From positions 1 to 14,589 of the forward strand of contig JAHEML010000017.1 in assembly GCA_024643705.1 (NCBI GenBank): a stretch of DNA of 14,589 bases, read 5' to 3'. A model generated the notes under the pieces. The model worked only from the letters and a program-made list of their open reading frames with translations. It searched no databases and was not told where the DNA came from. The position numbers were made by a program, and so were the translations under genes. Shown piece by piece: positions 13,808 through 14,589 of this stretch (positions are counted from its first letter, which is position 1; every line of letters starts with the position of its first letter). This DNA is from Caldilineaceae bacterium. Lineage in GTDB: Bacteria > Chloroflexota > Anaerolineae > Caldilineales > Caldilineaceae.

Positions 13808-13874
13808 GATCCCCAATCACTGACCACTGCTAAATTCTCAATCACAGCCTAGCGAGCACGTTGAGGTTAACCAG

Positions 13875-14580
13875 ATTGTCAAGAAAGGACAGCAGTACAG
13901 TGCTGGTTCCAAGTTTCGTGTGGCGTAAGCGGCGGTGCGGGAAGTTCACACAGTGAGTGAACTGGCGAGTCAGTACGATGTGCACCCGACAGTGATCCGG
14001 ACATGGAAGCATCTGATCGAGCCCTGCCATGCCGACTTGAGCATCCGACCCCAGTCTGAGTTGGTGGGACTCAATCGGTCCACCTGGTACTATGAACCGG
14101 TGGGCGAATCGTCCTTCAACCTCTATCTGATGCGCTTGATCGACACCAAGTATCTGGAACGGCCCTTCTTCGGCTGGCGACGGATGACTGCCTACCTGTG
14201 GGAAGCGGGCCACTCGGTCAACCACAAGCAGGTACGCCGTTTGATGCAGAAGATGGGACTGGAGGCGCTCTATCCCAAGCCTCGCTCCAGTCAGCCCGAA
14301 GCAGGGCACACAATCTATCCCTATCTGCTGCCCAATCTGGCTATCACAGGCACAAACCAGGTTTGGTGTGCGACATCACCTACATCCCTCTGCGCACAGT
14401 GAAATATGATGGCATCTACATCCATGACTACAATACGGCTCCTGCTCTCTACGCCGGATTGGCCAGCTAGTTCGCCTTCTACAATGATGACCGCTTTCAC
14501 CAGCGCCTGGGCTGTGCCACATCAGCCCAGTTCCATTTGGCCCAAGCGACCACTTCGTCTTGGGCTCCAGCAGCGGTCTG
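13875..14580 (+). pseudogene. Degenerate IS3-family transposase (orfA and orfB fragments)
   Basis: orfA begins at an ATT (13875) where a start is expected and reads VKKGQQYSAGSKFRVA, a TAA at 13926-13928, then VREVHTVSELASQYDVHPTV and IRTWKHL. This is the IS3 orfA helix-turn-helix. It jumps (near 14010) into orfB: IEPCHADLSIRPQ, LVGLNRSTWYYEPVGES, PFFGWRRMTAYL, QVRRLMQKMGLEALYPKPRS and TIYPYLLPNLAITGTNQVW. A one-base loss near 14370 shifts the frame before DITYIPLR, which carries the first catalytic Asp. About 14397 the sequence skips to the C-terminal VKYDGIYIHDYNTAP, then a TAG (14468-14470) and FAFYNDDRFHQRLG. The deletion removes most of the catalytic core. Its right boundary is not defined. 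Confidence 0.85.
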
Positions 14581-14589
14581 AGAATATAG

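Larger units (their letters stand above)
13287..13874. other. Region between the sulfite oxidase-like gene and the IS3 remnant
   Basis: No recognised gene is present. The minus-strand frame of the downstream gene stays open to 13527 (85 extra codons), but its translation lacks any motif I know and would bury the Tat signal. Features seen are an imperfect palindrome CAAGCGAA-CA-TTCGCTcTTG at 13565-13584, an 11-bp inverted repeat (13500-13510 and 13598-13608), the hairpin at 13756-13796 and a TATAAT box at 13802-13807. Confidence 0.5.

Noticed and set aside
13842..14309. Minus-strand open frame of 155 codons
   Set aside because: It is the reverse of the IS3-family orfA and orfB fragments, whose plus-strand translation has unmistakable transposase motifs.

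Overview
This window looks like chromosomal DNA from a GC-rich, non-model bacterium, most plausibly a member of the Chloroflexota (Anaerolineae-like). That assignment is an inference. It rests mainly on one very large surface protein with serial LamG domains carrying a small Cys...Cys-Pro loop, a style I associate with that phylum; no rRNA or other marker gene is present to confirm it.

Positions 1-10001 are one uninterrupted minus-strand reading frame of 3333 codons that runs off the left edge of the window. It begins with a signal peptide and continues with an N-terminal domain that may have a LppX/LolA-like fold. Then come a two-helix membrane hairpin, a calcium-binding thrombospondin type 3 (TSP3) block, a large unrecognised beta-rich region, a cluster of about five or six membrane helices, a second TSP3 block, five LamG domains in series, Ig-like domains, and a sixth LamG domain that appears to be inserted inside an Ig-like domain. 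It is best read as a giant membrane-anchored adhesin or glycan-binding surface protein. The long plus-strand open frames across the same stretch are shadows of it.

Positions 10002-12105 are a gene graveyard. After an intergenic stretch with a 12-bp inverted repeat of palindromic sites, there is the broken 3' end of a ComM/YifB AAA ATPase gene (minus strand). It is followed by a broken IS630-family transposase (plus strand) that contains a perfect 17-bp inverted repeat, and then by about 450 bp that I could not identify.

Positions 12106-13272 hold an intact minus-strand gene for a Tat-exported molybdopterin oxidoreductase of the sulfite oxidase family. Upstream of it is about 600 bp without a recognised gene, holding a strong hairpin directly before a TATAAT box. 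The window closes with a decayed IS3-family element (about 13875-14580, plus strand) that has lost most of its catalytic core.

Only two genes appear functional: the giant surface protein and the sulfite oxidase-like enzyme. Both are on the minus strand and both encode exported products. They are separated by decayed DNA and nothing in the sequence ties them into one operon. I see no tRNA, rRNA, CRISPR array or known defence system.
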